From assembly GCF_004761865.1 (NCBI RefSeq), contig NZ_SJDM01000006.1, positions 62,001-126,000 of the forward strand: 64,000 nt of DNA, in the 5' to 3' direction. Positions 27,613 to 36,652 of the stretch are shown one piece after another. The stretch is from Crenalkalicoccus roseus. GTDB lineage: Bacteria > Pseudomonadota > Alphaproteobacteria > Acetobacterales > Acetobacteraceae. Within the stretch, counting starts at the first letter, position 1. Every line of letters starts with the position of its first letter. The notes under the pieces are model-generated. The model was not told where the DNA came from. It saw nothing but the letters and a program-made list of their open reading frames with translations, and did not search any database. The position numbers were made by a program, and so were the translations under genes.

Positions 27613-28902
27613 TCAGCCCCGGCGCTCGCGCACGCCGCACCAGTCGGCGATGAAGGCGGCGATCGCCAGCGTGGTCCGGCGCAGGTGATCGAGGTCGGTG
27701 TGCTCGTCGAAGGCGTGCGCCCCCTCCCCCCTCGGCCCGTAGCAGAGGCCGGGGATGCCGAAATAGAGGCCGTAGAAGCGCGTGTCGTTCACCGCCGTGG
27801 TGCGGCGCTCCTCCATCGGGGCACCGAAGACCTGGGCGTGGGCGGCGGCGAGCACCCGCTCCGCCTCGCTGCCCGGCTCCAGCACGTAGCCGTCGGCGAG
27901 GAAGCCGTGCCACTGCACCTCAGGCGGGTTGTTGGCGAGGAAGTGGTCGCTCCGCGCCGCTGCCGCCACCGCCTGCTCCACCCCGCGCCGCGCCTCGGCG
28001 ACATCGGTGCCGGGCAGCAGGCCGAGGCGGCAGTCCACCTCGCACCAGGCGGGGGTGGAGCTGGCCCAGTCGCCGCCGCGAATGATGCCGGGGTTGAACT
28101 TGATCGGGTCGGGGATGTCCCGGTACCAGGGGTGCTCGCGCGCCGCGCGGTTCAGCGCCCTGGTGTGCTCCTGCAATGCCTGGATGAGGTGGTAGGCGGA
28201 GAGGATGGCGTTCGATCCGCTCTGCGCCACCGCCACATGCACCGGCACGCCACGCACGCGCAGACGGAACCACAGCGTGCCGGTGTGGCAGCGGGTGATG
28301 GTGCCGCCCGTGGGCTCCGGGATCAGCGCCGCGTCGGCGCGGTAGCCGCGCAGCAGCGTGGCCAGCGCGCCGTTGCCGGTGCTCTCCTCCTCCGTCACGG
28401 TCTGCAGGTGCACGTCGGCCGCCGGCTCCAGGCCGGCGCTGCGCAGCGCGTCCAGCGCATAGACCATGGCCGCGACACCCGACTTCATGTCGTGCGCGCC
28501 GCGCCCGTACATCCAGCCGTCGCGGATGACAGCGGCATAGGGCGGGTGGGTCCACATCTCGGCGGGGCCCTCCGGCACCACGTCGATGTGGCCCTGCAGG
28601 ATCAGGCTGCGGCCGGCGGGGTTCTCCGCCCGCTGCGTGGCGACCACCTGCACGGAGCGCGCCGGCTCGGCCCCGACCATCGGGCTCGCCTTGGGATGAT
28701 CGGCGAGCGGCACGTCGGCGAGGGTGAAGCGGTCCACCGCGTAGCCGCGCGCGGCGAATTGGCGCGCCAGCCAGTCCTGCAGCGGCGCCTCATTGCCGCG
28801 GGTGGAGGGGAAGCGGACGAGATCGGCGAGGAAGGCGGTCTCGGCGTCGAAATTCGCGTCCACCGCGGCGGCGAGCCGGGCGAGCAGGGCAGCGTCGGGC
28901 AT
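27613..28902 (-). CDS. ArgE/DapE family deacylase (peptidase M20)
   Basis: A 429-residue metallohydrolase with two zinc ions. The metal and catalytic motifs are GHIDVVP and GRGAHDMKSG, and the general-base pair is in VTEEESTGNG. The dimerisation insert (about residues 190-300) and the final His-bearing GEGAHAFDEHTD are in place. Members cleave N-acyl amino acids or N-succinyl-diaminopimelate. The sequence does not distinguish these, and the absence of biosynthetic neighbours favours a catabolic amidase. It is followed by a small secreted protein and preceded, 88 bp away, by a peptide-type binding protein that could bring in its substrate. Confidence 0.88.
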   Translation of the reverse strand: MPDAALLARLAAAVDANFDAETAFLADLVRFPSTRGNEAPLQDWLARQFAARGYAVDRFTLADVPLADHPKASPMVGAEPARSVQVVATQRAENPAGRSLILQGHIDVVPEGPAEMWTHPPYAAVIRDGWMYGRGAHDMKSGVAAMVYALDALRSAGLEPAADVHLQTVTEEESTGNGALATLLRGYRADAALIPEPTGGTITRCHTGTLWFRLRVRGVPVHVAVAQSGSNAILSAYHLIQALQEHTRALNRAAREHPWYRDIPDPIKFNPGIIRGGDWASSTPAWCEVDCRLGLLPGTDVAEARRGVEQAVAAAARSDHFLANNPPEVQWHGFLADGYVLEPGSEAERVLAAAHAQVFGAPMEERRTTAVNDTRFYGLYFGIPGLCYGPRGEGAHAFDEHTDLDHLRRTTLAIAAFIADWCGVRERRG

Positions 28903-28990
28903 CCGGGAGCGTCCTGGAAGGGCGTGGCGCGGGCCAAGGCTGGCGCCACGCCGCCGGCGCCGTCAAGCGCGGCGCCGGCGGCCCGCCGGT

Positions 28991-30571
28991 TCAGTTCACC
29001 GGCCTGGCGTAGATCGCGCTGGTATGGTTGTAGGGCGAGGGATCGTAGGTGACGCGGTCGCGCCGCCCGGCCCAGGAATTCTTCAGGTAGATGATCGGCA
29101 GCACGCCCTTGTCCTCGAGCAGCGCGCGCGCCGCCTGCTGCGTCAGCTCCCTGCGGCGCTCCTCGTCCATCGTCACCAGCGCCTTCGCCAGCGGCTCGTC
29201 CATCGCGGGGTTGGAATAGCGCTGGCGGTTGAACGGCCCGTAGCCCAGCTCCGGGTTGCGCGTCATCACCACCTGGCGCATCGGGTTGATGGTGAGGACG
29301 CTGCTGAAATAGGTCATGAACAGCGAGAAGTCGCGGTTGGTGGCGCGGGTGAACAGCGTCGCCGGCGGCAGGGTCTGCACCTGGGTCTCGACTCCAATGC
29401 GGGTGAAGGCCTGGGCGATCGCCTGCAGGAGGCTCTGGTCCGAGGGGAAGAAGCCGTTCGGCCCGTGAATGGTGAGGCGGAAGCCGTCCGGATAGCCGGC
29501 CTCGGCCAGCAGGGCGCGGGCCCGGGCCGGGTCGTGCGGCAGCGGCGGCAGGTTCTCCAGGCGGTGCTCGGCCTGCGGCGCGGCGAACTGATCAGCCGGG
29601 CTGGCGAGGCCCGAATAGAGCCGCTCCGCGATCACCTGGCGCGGAATTGCAAGGGACAGCGCCTCGCGCACCCGCCGGTCGGCGAGCGGGTTGCGGTCGA
29701 GCGGCCGCCCCTGCTTGTCGGCTACGAAGGGCGAGGTCTCCCGCATCGAATCCGGGAACAGGTAGACGAAGGTGACGCTGTCGATGGTGAACAGCGTGAA
29801 GCGCGGATCGCGCTGGATCATCGCCACGTCCTGCACCGGGACATAGTCGATCAGGTCCACCTCGCCGGCGAGCAGCGCCGCGGTGCGCGCCCCGGCCTGC
29901 GGGATGTAGCGGTAGATCACGCGGTCCCAGGGCTCGGCCGGGCCCCAGTACTCCTCGTTGCGCACCAGCTCCAGCCGCTCGTTGTGGGCGAAGGAGGCGA
30001 AGCGGTAGGGGCCGGTGCCGATGGCGAGCCTGCCGCTGTTGAAGTCGGGGGTGCTGGGGTTCTCCCCATGCACGCGGCGGGACAGGATGACCGGCCCCGT
30101 CAGGTCGAAATGCATCAGCGGGTTCGGCTCCCGCGTGCGGATGATGATGGTCTCAGCGTCCTTGATCTCGATGGCGCTGATGGTGCGCACGTTGGGGGTG
30201 AACAGGGCGGGGCTGTTCGGCACGGTTGGCACGCGTGCGAAGGTGTAGGCCACGTCGTCGGGCTCGAAGGGCGTGCCGTCGTGGAAGCGCACGCCCTGGC
30301 GCAGCTTCACCTCCCAGGTCAGGTCGTCGATCAGCCGGATGCTGGTGGCCAGCGCCGGCTCCTTCTCCGCCCTGTTGTTCAGCATGAACAAGGATTCGAA
30401 GATCTGCCCGCGCAGCACCATGTTGTTGTTGGTGGTATTGTGGTAGTGCGGGTCGATCGCGCTCGGCGGCGTCTGCGCGCCGATGGTGAGGGTGCGCTGT
30501 GCCCCGGCGGGCGTGGCCAGGGCAAGGGCGAAGGCGGCCGCCAGGGCGGTCGCGCGCGGCATCCGGGTCAT
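28991..30571 (-). CDS. ABC transporter substrate-binding protein (family 5)
   Basis: A 526-residue periplasmic binding protein of the dipeptide/oligopeptide/nickel type. A signal peptide covers about residues 1-25 (hydrophobic ALAAAFALALATPAGA). The family signature around WEVKLRQGVRFHDGTPFEPDDVAYTF is clear. A GGGAGG ribosome-binding site precedes the ATG at 30571. No permease or ATPase gene is nearby, so its transporter must be encoded elsewhere or it serves several transporters. Its M20 hydrolase neighbour suggests peptide or acyl-amino-acid uptake, which is an inference from position only. Confidence 0.92.
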   Translation of the reverse strand: MTRMPRATALAAAFALALATPAGAQRTLTIGAQTPPSAIDPHYHNTTNNNMVLRGQIFESLFMLNNRAEKEPALATSIRLIDDLTWEVKLRQGVRFHDGTPFEPDDVAYTFARVPTVPNSPALFTPNVRTISAIEIKDAETIIIRTREPNPLMHFDLTGPVILSRRVHGENPSTPDFNSGRLAIGTGPYRFASFAHNERLELVRNEEYWGPAEPWDRVIYRYIPQAGARTAALLAGEVDLIDYVPVQDVAMIQRDPRFTLFTIDSVTFVYLFPDSMRETSPFVADKQGRPLDRNPLADRRVREALSLAIPRQVIAERLYSGLASPADQFAAPQAEHRLENLPPLPHDPARARALLAEAGYPDGFRLTIHGPNGFFPSDQSLLQAIAQAFTRIGVETQVQTLPPATLFTRATNRDFSLFMTYFSSVLTINPMRQVVMTRNPELGYGPFNRQRYSNPAMDEPLAKALVTMDEERRRELTQQAARALLEDKGVLPIIYLKNSWAGRRDRVTYDPSPYNHTSAIYARPVN

Positions 30572-30696
30572 CCATCCTCCCGTCTGTGGCCGGTCTTCGG
30601 GCCGGGTTCGGTGCCGCAAACCTCCCGTGCCGCGGCGCTGCCGTCAAGCGCTTCAGAGGCCAGCAGACGGAAAGAACCTTCTCTTGCCGCTTGGAT

Positions 30697-32262
30697 TCAC
30701 TCCCACTCGATCGTGCCGGGAGGCTTGGAAGTGATATCGTAGGTCACGCGGTTGATGCCGCGCACCTCGTTGACGATGCGGTTCGCCACCCGCGTCAGGA
30801 ATGCCATGTCGAAGGGGTAGACGTCGGCGGTCATGCCGTCGGTGCTGGTCACGGCGCGCAGCGCGCAGGCCTGGTCGTAGGTGCGCCCGTCGCCCATCAC
30901 GCCGACGCTGCGCACCGGCAGCAGCACCGCGAAGGCCTGCCAGATGGCGTCGTAGAGCCCGGCGGCACGGATCTCCTCCAGGTAGATCGCGTCCACCTTG
31001 CGCAGCAGGTCGCACTTCTCCCGCGTCACCTCGCCCGGGATGCGGATGGCGAGGCCCGGTCCGGGGAAGGGATGGCGGCCGACGATCGCCTCCGGCAGCC
31101 CCAGCTCCCGCCCCAGCGCCCGCACCTCGTCCTTGAACAGCTCGCGCAGCGGCTCCACCAGCGCCATGCGCATGTGCGCGGGCAGGCCGCCCACGTTGTG
31201 GTGGCTCTTGATGGTCACGCTCGGCCCGCCGGTGGCCGAGACGCTCTCGATCACGTCCGGATACAGCGTGCCCTGTGCCAGGAAGTCGGCGCCGCCGAGC
31301 TTCGCCTGCTCCTCCTCGAACACCTCGATGAACAGGCGCCCGATGGTCTTGCGCTTCTCCTCCGGGTCGGTGACGCCGGAGAGCTGGCCGAGGAACAGCT
31401 CGGAGGCGTCGCGGTGCACCAGGCGGATGTTGAACCGGTCGCGGAAGGTGCGCACCACCTCCTCCGCCTCGCCCGCGCGCATCAGCCCGTGATCGACGAA
31501 GATGCAGGTGAGCTGCTCGCCCACCGCCTCGTGGATCAGCACCGCCGCGACCGAGGAATCCACCCCCCCCGAGAGGCCGCAGATGACCCTGCCCTTCCCC
31601 ACCTGGGCGCGGATGCGCGCCACCGCCTCGGCGCGGAAGCCGGCCATGGTCCAGTCGCCGCGGCAGCCCGCCACCTTCAGCGCGAAATTGCGCAGCAGCG
31701 CCGCGCCGTGCGGGGTGTGCACCACCTCCGGGTGGAATTGCAGGCCGTAGAAGCGGCGGGCGTCGTCGGCGATGGCGGCGAAGGGCGCGCCCTCGGTCGC
31801 CGCCACCGGGCGGAAGCCGGGCGGCAGGGCGGTGACGCGGTCGCCATGGCTCATCCACACCTGCTCGCGCGCGCCCTTCTCCCACACCCCCTCGGTCAGG
31901 GCGCAGGTGCCGGTCACCTCCACGAAGGCGCGGCCGAACTCCCGGTGCTCGCTGCCCTCCACCTGGCCGCCGAGCTGGGCGCACATGGTCTGCTGGCCAT
32001 AGCAGATGCCGAGCACCGGCACGCCGAGGGCGAACACCGCCTCCGGGGCGCGCGGGCTCGCCCCCTCGGTCACGCTGGCCGGCCCGCCGGAGAGCACGAT
32101 GCCCTTCGGCGCGAAGGCACGGATGCGCGCCTCCGGGGCGGTATAGGGCCAGATCTCGCAATACACCCCGGCCTCGCGCAGGCGCCGGGCGATGAGCTGC
32201 GTCACCTGGCTGCCGAAGTCGAGGATCAGGATGCGGTCGTGCTGCGGCTGGGAGGCGGTCAT
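30697..32262 (-). CDS. guaA: GMP synthase (glutamine-hydrolysing)
   Basis: Converts XMP to GMP using glutamine nitrogen, the last step of guanine nucleotide synthesis. The 521-residue protein has an N-terminal class I amidotransferase domain (nucleophile Cys in GICYGQQT, partner His-Glu in FHPEV). An ATP pyrophosphatase domain follows, with the P-loop GLSGGVDSS at about residue 223. The C-terminal dimerisation domain ends in the typical [13 protein letters not shown]. The start at 32262 fits the family N-terminus. It lies 58 bp after the end of a GNAT gene on the same strand. Confidence 0.97.
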   Translation of the reverse strand: MTASQPQHDRILILDFGSQVTQLIARRLREAGVYCEIWPYTAPEARIRAFAPKGIVLSGGPASVTEGASPRAPEAVFALGVPVLGICYGQQTMCAQLGGQVEGSEHREFGRAFVEVTGTCALTEGVWEKGAREQVWMSHGDRVTALPPGFRPVAATEGAPFAAIADDARRFYGLQFHPEVVHTPHGAALLRNFALKVAGCRGDWTMAGFRAEAVARIRAQVGKGRVICGLSGGVDSSVAAVLIHEAVGEQLTCIFVDHGLMRAGEAEEVVRTFRDRFNIRLVHRDASELFLGQLSGVTDPEEKRKTIGRLFIEVFEEEQAKLGGADFLAQGTLYPDVIESVSATGGPSVTIKSHHNVGGLPAHMRMALVEPLRELFKDEVRALGRELGLPEAIVGRHPFPGPGLAIRIPGEVTREKCDLLRKVDAIYLEEIRAAGLYDAIWQAFAVLLPVRSVGVMGDGRTYDQACALRAVTSTDGMTADVYPFDMAFLTRVANRIVNEVRGINRVTYDITSKPPGTIEWE

Positions 32263-32320
32263 GGCGCCTTCCAGCACGGCGGGGCCGCCCGACGCAAGCC
32301 GAGGGAGGCCGGCGCCCCCC

Positions 32321-32902
32321 TCAGCCCTCCTTCGCCGGCGCGGTCGCTGCCAGCAGGGTCTCGATCGGATCCCAGGCGTAGGCGATCTGCTCCAGGGGCT
32401 GGCCCGCAAAGCGGATGCTCTCCCGCGCCACCGGGCGGCCGCCCAGGCGCTGGTAGAACCAGCGGGTCGGGTTCGCCTCCAGCACCCACAGCATGGCGGA
32501 GCGGCACCCCACCGCCGCGAGGTGGGCCGCCATCGCCCGCATCAGCCGGCGGCCGACGCCGCGGTCGCGGTAGTCGTCCAACACGTAGATCGTCTCGATC
32601 TCGCCCTCCGCGAGGCCGGGGCGCCGCGCCCGCCCCCCGGAGGCGAAGCCGATCACCACCCCCCCCTCGCGCCATTCATGGCCCGGCGGCGCGTCGGCGC
32701 CGGAGGCGATGGCGACGAACACGGCATGGCCGTTGCGGCGGTCCGCCACCGCCTGCTCGTAGCCGGCGGCGTGGCGCATCACCGAAAGGTTGGCGAGGTA
32801 GTGGTCGGGCAGCACGCCGGCATAGGCGCTGCGCCAGGTCGCGACATGCACGGCGCCGATGGCGGCGGCATCGGATGGACGGGCGCGACGGATGGCGATC
32901 AT
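32321..32902 (-). CDS. GNAT family N-acetyltransferase
   Basis: A 193-residue acetyltransferase of the RimI-like fold. The acetyl-CoA binding motif A is [17 protein letters not shown], preceded by the beta-4 strand with EIETIYV and followed by [18 protein letters not shown]. The substrate is unknown. It starts 24 bp downstream of the rRNA methyltransferase gene and precedes guaA, all leftward. The three could share a transcript. Confidence 0.9.
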   Translation of the reverse strand: MIAIRRARPSDAAAIGAVHVATWRSAYAGVLPDHYLANLSVMRHAAGYEQAVADRRNGHAVFVAIASGADAPPGHEWREGGVVIGFASGGRARRPGLAEGEIETIYVLDDYRDRGVGRRLMRAMAAHLAAVGCRSAMLWVLEANPTRWFYQRLGGRPVARESIRFAGQPLEQIAYAWDPIETLLAATAPAKEG

Positions 32903-32926
32903 GCGCGCGATCCCCCTTCCGCGGAG

Positions 32927-34234
32927 TCAGGCCCTGCGCCGCAGGACGGCGGCGAAGAAGCCGTCCGTGCCGTGCCGGGCGGGGCTGAGCACCAGATGCG
33001 CGCCCTCCGCCGGGGGCGGGCCGGACAGGCCCGCGGCCCGCCAGGCCTCGGCCAGCGGCACGGGCGCGTAATCGGGCCGCAGGGCGAGCAAGCCTTCCAC
33101 CTGGGCCTCGTCCTCCTCGGGCAGCAGCGAGCAGGTAGCGTAGACCAACAGCCCGCCCGGCCGCACCAGATCCGCGGCCATGACGAGAATTTCACGCTGC
33201 TTTGTCAGCAGCTCACGAAGGTCCTCGGCGGTGGTGCGGATCCTCGCGTCGGGGTTGCGGCGCCAGGTGCCGCTGCCCGAGCAGGGGGCATCCACCAGCA
33301 CACGGTCGAACTGACCGGCACGGCGCTTCGCCCATTTGTCGCCGGGCTGCAGGAGGTGGCGCTCCGCGTTGTCCACCCCCGCCCGGCGCAGGCGCCGGGC
33401 GGCGCCTTCGAGCCGCGGCGCGGAGACGTCGCAGGCGACGATGCGCCCCCGGTTGCCCATGCGCGCCGCCATGGCGAGCGTCTTCCCCCCCGCCCCGGCG
33501 CAGAGGTCGCAGACCCGCAGGCCGGGCCGGGGGTCGGCCAGCAGGGCGACGAGCTGGCTGCCCTCGTCCTGCACCTCGACAAGCCCCTCGCGGAACGCCC
33601 TCGTCCCGGTGATCGGGCGGCGGGCGGAGATGCGCAGCCCCCAGGGCGAGAGGGGCGTGGCCTCGGCGGTGATGCCCTCCGCCGCCAGGGCGGCGGCCGC
33701 GGCCTCGCGCGTCGTCTTCAGCGCGTTGACGCGGAGGTCGAGCGGCGCCGCCCGCTCCATGGCCGCCGCCTCCTCGGCCAGGCGCGCGCCGAACCGAGCG
33801 GTGAGGCCGGGCAGCGCCCAGCCCGGCAGGTTCAGCCGCACCGGCTCGGGCATGTCCGGGTGCAGCAGGGGCTGCCCGGCGAGGGCGCGCAGCGCCTCCC
33901 GCTCCGCCGCCGCGAGCGGGGCGGCGCCGTGCCCTTCCCCGGAGAAGGCCCCCCCGACCGCCGGCAGGGCGGCCCGCTCGACCAGCAGCATGTGCGCCGC
34001 CGCGAGCAGCCGCGGCGTCGGCCGGGCGCCGGCGCGGCGCAGCCACCAGTCGAGGCGCAGCCGCTGGCGCACCACGCCCCAGGCACGCTCCGACACCTCG
34101 CGGCGGTCCCCGGCGCCGGCATAGCGCCGGGCGCGGAAGAAGTCGTGCGCGATGGCGTCGGCCGGGCGGCGGGGATCGGCCTCCAGGGCGGCGAGCAGGT
34201 CGATGGCGGCGGCGAGCCGCGCCGCCGGGGTCAT
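32927..34234 (-). CDS. RsmB/NOP family 16S rRNA cytosine methyltransferase
   Basis: A 435-residue RNA m5C methyltransferase. An N-terminal NusB-like RNA-binding region (about residues 1-140) is followed by a Rossmann methyltransferase domain. The SAM-binding motif is CDLCAGAGGKTLAMAA; the two functional cysteines are in DAPCSGSGTWRRNPD and YATCSLLPEED. It most resembles RsmB-like enzymes that modify 16S rRNA. It is divergent from an SDR gene, with 96 bp between, and followed by the GNAT gene. Confidence 0.9.
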   Translation of the reverse strand: MTPAARLAAAIDLLAALEADPRRPADAIAHDFFRARRYAGAGDRREVSERAWGVVRQRLRLDWWLRRAGARPTPRLLAAAHMLLVERAALPAVGGAFSGEGHGAAPLAAAEREALRALAGQPLLHPDMPEPVRLNLPGWALPGLTARFGARLAEEAAAMERAAPLDLRVNALKTTREAAAAALAAEGITAEATPLSPWGLRISARRPITGTRAFREGLVEVQDEGSQLVALLADPRPGLRVCDLCAGAGGKTLAMAARMGNRGRIVACDVSAPRLEGAARRLRRAGVDNAERHLLQPGDKWAKRRAGQFDRVLVDAPCSGSGTWRRNPDARIRTTAEDLRELLTKQREILVMAADLVRPGGLLVYATCSLLPEEDEAQVEGLLALRPDYAPVPLAEAWRAAGLSGPPPAEGAHLVLSPARHGTDGFFAAVLRRRA

Positions 34235-34330
34235 GCCGGAAGCGCCGGCCTGCGGGCGGGCACGCCCCTGGCCGGAGGGCGGCTTCGCGCGCAGACTGCG
34301 GGGGCCGAATTGTCGGAAGGAGGAGACGCC

Positions 34331-35116
34331 ATGCGCAACCCCATGGAAATGACCGGGCGGACCGTGATCGTGACCGGTGCCGGACAGGGCATCGGCAAGG
34401 CGGTCAGCGAGCTGTTCCTCGATCTCGGCGCCAATGTCGTGCTGGTCGAGCGCAACCCGGAGACGCTGGAGGCGACCGCCGCCGCCATGGACCGCGACCG
34501 CGTCCTCCCCGTGCTCGGCAACGTCGCCGAGGAGGGCTTCGGCGAGGCCTGCGTGGCGCGGGCGGTGGAGCGCTTCGGCGCCGTCCATGGGCTGGTGAAC
34601 AACGCCGGCATCACCCGCCCGGCGATGCTCGAGAAGATGACCATGCAGCAGTGGCAGGCGGTGATCGACGTCAACCTGACCGGCTGCTACCTGATGCTGC
34701 AGGCGGTGGGACGGCACATGCTGGAGCGGGCGCGGAAGGAGTTGCCGCAGCCCGTCGGCACCACCGGCGCCATCGTCAACATCGCCTCCACCGCCGGCAA
34801 GCGCGGCTCGATCGGGCAGGTGAACTACGCGGCCGCCAAGGCCGGGCTGTTCGGCATGACCATGACCGCGGCGCGGGAATGGGCGAAATACGGCATACGC
34901 TGCAACTCGGTCGGCTTCGGCACGGTGGTGACGCCGATGACGGAGACCATCCGCAGCGAACGCTTCGCCGCCCAGACGCTCGCCCGCATCCCCATGGGCC
35001 GCTATGCCGAGCCGCACGAGGTGGCGCCGCTGGTCTGCTTCCTGGTCTCCAACGCCGCCGTCTACATCACCGGCGAGAACATGACGGTCAGCGGCGGCTC
35101 GCACATGCAGCCCTAG
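34331..35116 (+). CDS. SDR family oxidoreductase (FabG-like)
   Basis: A 261-residue NAD(P)-dependent short-chain dehydrogenase. The cofactor motif is TGAGQGIG near the N-terminus, with NNAG in the middle. The catalytic Ser-Tyr-Lys set is in NIASTAGKRGSIGQVNYAAAK, and the end is TVSGGSHMQP. It resembles 3-oxoacyl-ACP reductase relatives, but no fatty-acid genes adjoin, so the substrate is unknown. GGAAGGAGGAG precedes the ATG at 34331. The unusually high number of Met residues around the start makes upstream alternatives easy to dismiss because none has such a site. Confidence 0.88.
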   Translation: MRNPMEMTGRTVIVTGAGQGIGKAVSELFLDLGANVVLVERNPETLEATAAAMDRDRVLPVLGNVAEEGFGEACVARAVERFGAVHGLVNNAGITRPAMLEKMTMQQWQAVIDVNLTGCYLMLQAVGRHMLERARKELPQPVGTTGAIVNIASTAGKRGSIGQVNYAAAKAGLFGMTMTAAREWAKYGIRCNSVGFGTVVTPMTETIRSERFAAQTLARIPMGRYAEPHEVAPLVCFLVSNAAVYITGENMTVSGGSHMQP

Positions 35117-35187
35117 CGGCTGATCCGCAGAGGCGGAAAAAGGCGGAGGCATGATCCGCCGGGGCGCGGGACGCCCCCCGGCCGTGG
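35117..35187. other. Short intergenic region with TGATCCGC motifs
   Basis: The motif TGATCCGC occurs twice (about 35120 and 35152) around a run containing two GGCGGA blocks. It resembles the ends of the inverted-repeat element at 47311-47388. No gene is visible here. Confidence 0.3.
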
Positions 35188-35505
35188 TCAGCGCCGGATC
35201 ACCAGGAAGCGGAAGCCGTCCGCACCGCCCTGCCGGCGCATCCGCCGCACCCGCCACCACAGCGAGACGAAGGCGACCAGCCCCGCCACCAGCGCCACCG
35301 GCAGCAGCAGACCGACGAACAGCACGGCCAGCGCCGCCACCAGGAAGCCGCCCACCACGAGGGTGAGCAGCAGCGCCGCGGCGCCCACCCGGGCCAGCAC
35401 CCGGTCCAGCCAAGTGGCCCGCAGCGGTGCGGGATCGCGGAACTCTCCCTCCGGCGTCATGTCGAGGACGGGCGGGGTCTCGGGGCGGCGCCTGCTCTGG
35501 TCCAT
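35188..35505 (-). CDS. Small two-segment membrane protein, unknown
   Basis: A 105-residue protein of unknown function. A charged N-terminal part of about 35 residues precedes two adjacent hydrophobic segments (AALLLTLVVGGFLVAALAVL and LLLPVALVAGLVAFVSLWW). A basic tail VRRMRRQGG follows. The layout predicts a hairpin in the inner membrane with both ends in the cytoplasm. It is read leftward and lies 58 bp after the attachment-family gene. I recognise no family. Confidence 0.65.
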   Translation of the reverse strand: MDQSRRRPETPPVLDMTPEGEFRDPAPLRATWLDRVLARVGAAALLLTLVVGGFLVAALAVLFVGLLLPVALVAGLVAFVSLWWRVRRMRRQGGADGFRFLVIRR

Positions 35506-35563
35506 GGGCCCGATGTCGCCCCTCTGGCGCCTCCATTCAAGCCTTCCCCGCCCGCGCCGACGG

Positions 35564-36088
35564 TCACTGGGCGCGCGGAATGCCGCCGATCCGTTCCGAT
35601 TCCCGCCGCAGCGTGTCGAGGAGCTCGAACACGTCGGCGGTCGGCCGCTGGGTGAAGTCTCCTGCCTGGCGGCCGATCAGGGCCTGCCGCAGATCGGTCG
35701 GCATCATGTCCTGCAGCCGGTGCAGCAGCGGCGCCGGCGCCGCCAGGTAGAGGCCGGAGAGCTCCTTCCGCCGCAGCGCCTGGGTGAGGTCCTCGACGAG
35801 TTGGTGGAGGAAGTCGCGCTGGGCCTGGCCCTTGGGGGAGGCTTCGGGGGTCTCGGGCTCGATGCCGCTGCGCTGGCTGACGCCGGCCGAGGCGAAGACG
35901 CGGCCCGGCCGGTCCTCGCCGAGATCGGCGCTGCTCATGCGCGCCTCGGGCGCGTCCCATTCGCGGAGGACGTCGTAGCCGGGGCTGCCGATGCGCTGGA
36001 CATAGGCGCGCGCGCGGCTGCCATTGGCGACGACGAACCAGCGATGCGGACCGGGCTCGGCCGGGGAGGGGCTGGGATCCTTGGCCAT
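35564..36088 (-). CDS. Host attachment family protein (AtsE-like)
   Basis: A 174-residue cytosolic-looking protein matching the alphaproteobacterial family named after Agrobacterium AtsE, a protein required for attachment to host cells. The N-terminal WFVVANGSRARAYVQ and the helical centre ending in ELSGLYLAAPAPLLHRL are the typical parts. The fold is thought to be related to ribosome-release-factor-like (eRF1/baeRF) proteins, so the family name may not describe the biochemistry. AGGAGG precedes the ATG at 36088. It is followed by the small membrane protein on the same strand. Confidence 0.8.
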   Translation of the reverse strand: MAKDPSPSPAEPGPHRWFVVANGSRARAYVQRIGSPGYDVLREWDAPEARMSSADLGEDRPGRVFASAGVSQRSGIEPETPEASPKGQAQRDFLHQLVEDLTQALRRKELSGLYLAAPAPLLHRLQDMMPTDLRQALIGRQAGDFTQRPTADVFELLDTLRRESERIGGIPRAQ

Positions 36089-36229
36089 TCTCTGCCTCCT
36101 GATGCTCCGCGGGCCAACGTGCGGGACGCGGCCCCCGTTCAGGTGGGATCGCCAGGGCGCGGCGCGATGGCCGGGAACGGCGCCAATGCTGGCGCGGGCC
36201 GGCGGCACCGGCAAGGCGCCGCCGCGGCG

Positions 36230-36652
36230 TCATTCGGGCCGCACCAGCAGGGTGGTGCCCTCCACCCCCTCGACCCGCACCGGCACCGGCCCCTCCGGCA
36301 CCCGCACCCCGCGCGGCAGCCGCGCCGGCCACTCGGAATCGCCGATGCGCACCCGCGGCCCACCTGCCGCGCCGGGCAGCAGCAGGCCGCTGCGGCCGAC
36401 CAGGCCCGATTCCGGCGTGTTCACGGAGGTGGAGGGCCATTCCCGCCCCATCCGGAGCTGCAGGATCAGGCCGAGCCCGAAGGCGGCAAGGAACAGCACC
36501 AGGGTCTCGGCGAGGGCGAGCGGCACCAGCAGCAGCACGGCGCCGGTGGCGAGCGCCGCCAGCCCGACCCAGAACAGGAAGATGCCCGGCAGCGCCAGCT
36601 CCGCCACCAGGAGCAGGCAGCCGGCAAGGATCCAGATCAGCCCCGGCTCCAT
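36230..36652 (-). CDS. NfeD family membrane protein
   Basis: A 140-residue protein with two or three hydrophobic segments in the first 70 residues and a C-terminal OB-fold-like domain (SGLVGRSGLLLPG to VRVEGVEGTTLLV). NfeD proteins partner with SPFH (stomatin-like) proteins in membrane microdomains. That is supported here: its ATG at 36652 overlaps the 3' end of the SPFH gene by 16 bp. It has no protease domain, so it is the short NfeD type. Confidence 0.88.
   Translation of the reverse strand: MEPGLIWILAGCLLLVAELALPGIFLFWVGLAALATGAVLLLVPLALAETLVLFLAAFGLGLILQLRMGREWPSTSVNTPESGLVGRSGLLLPGAAGGPRVRIGDSEWPARLPRGVRVPEGPVPVRVEGVEGTTLLVRPE

Noticed and set aside
28903-28990. GC-rich palindromic patch between the M20 hydrolase and binding protein genes as a riboswitch or regulatory RNA
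   Set aside because: Only 88 bp with simple GGCGCCGCCG-type self-complementarity expected from composition; at most a weak hairpin.
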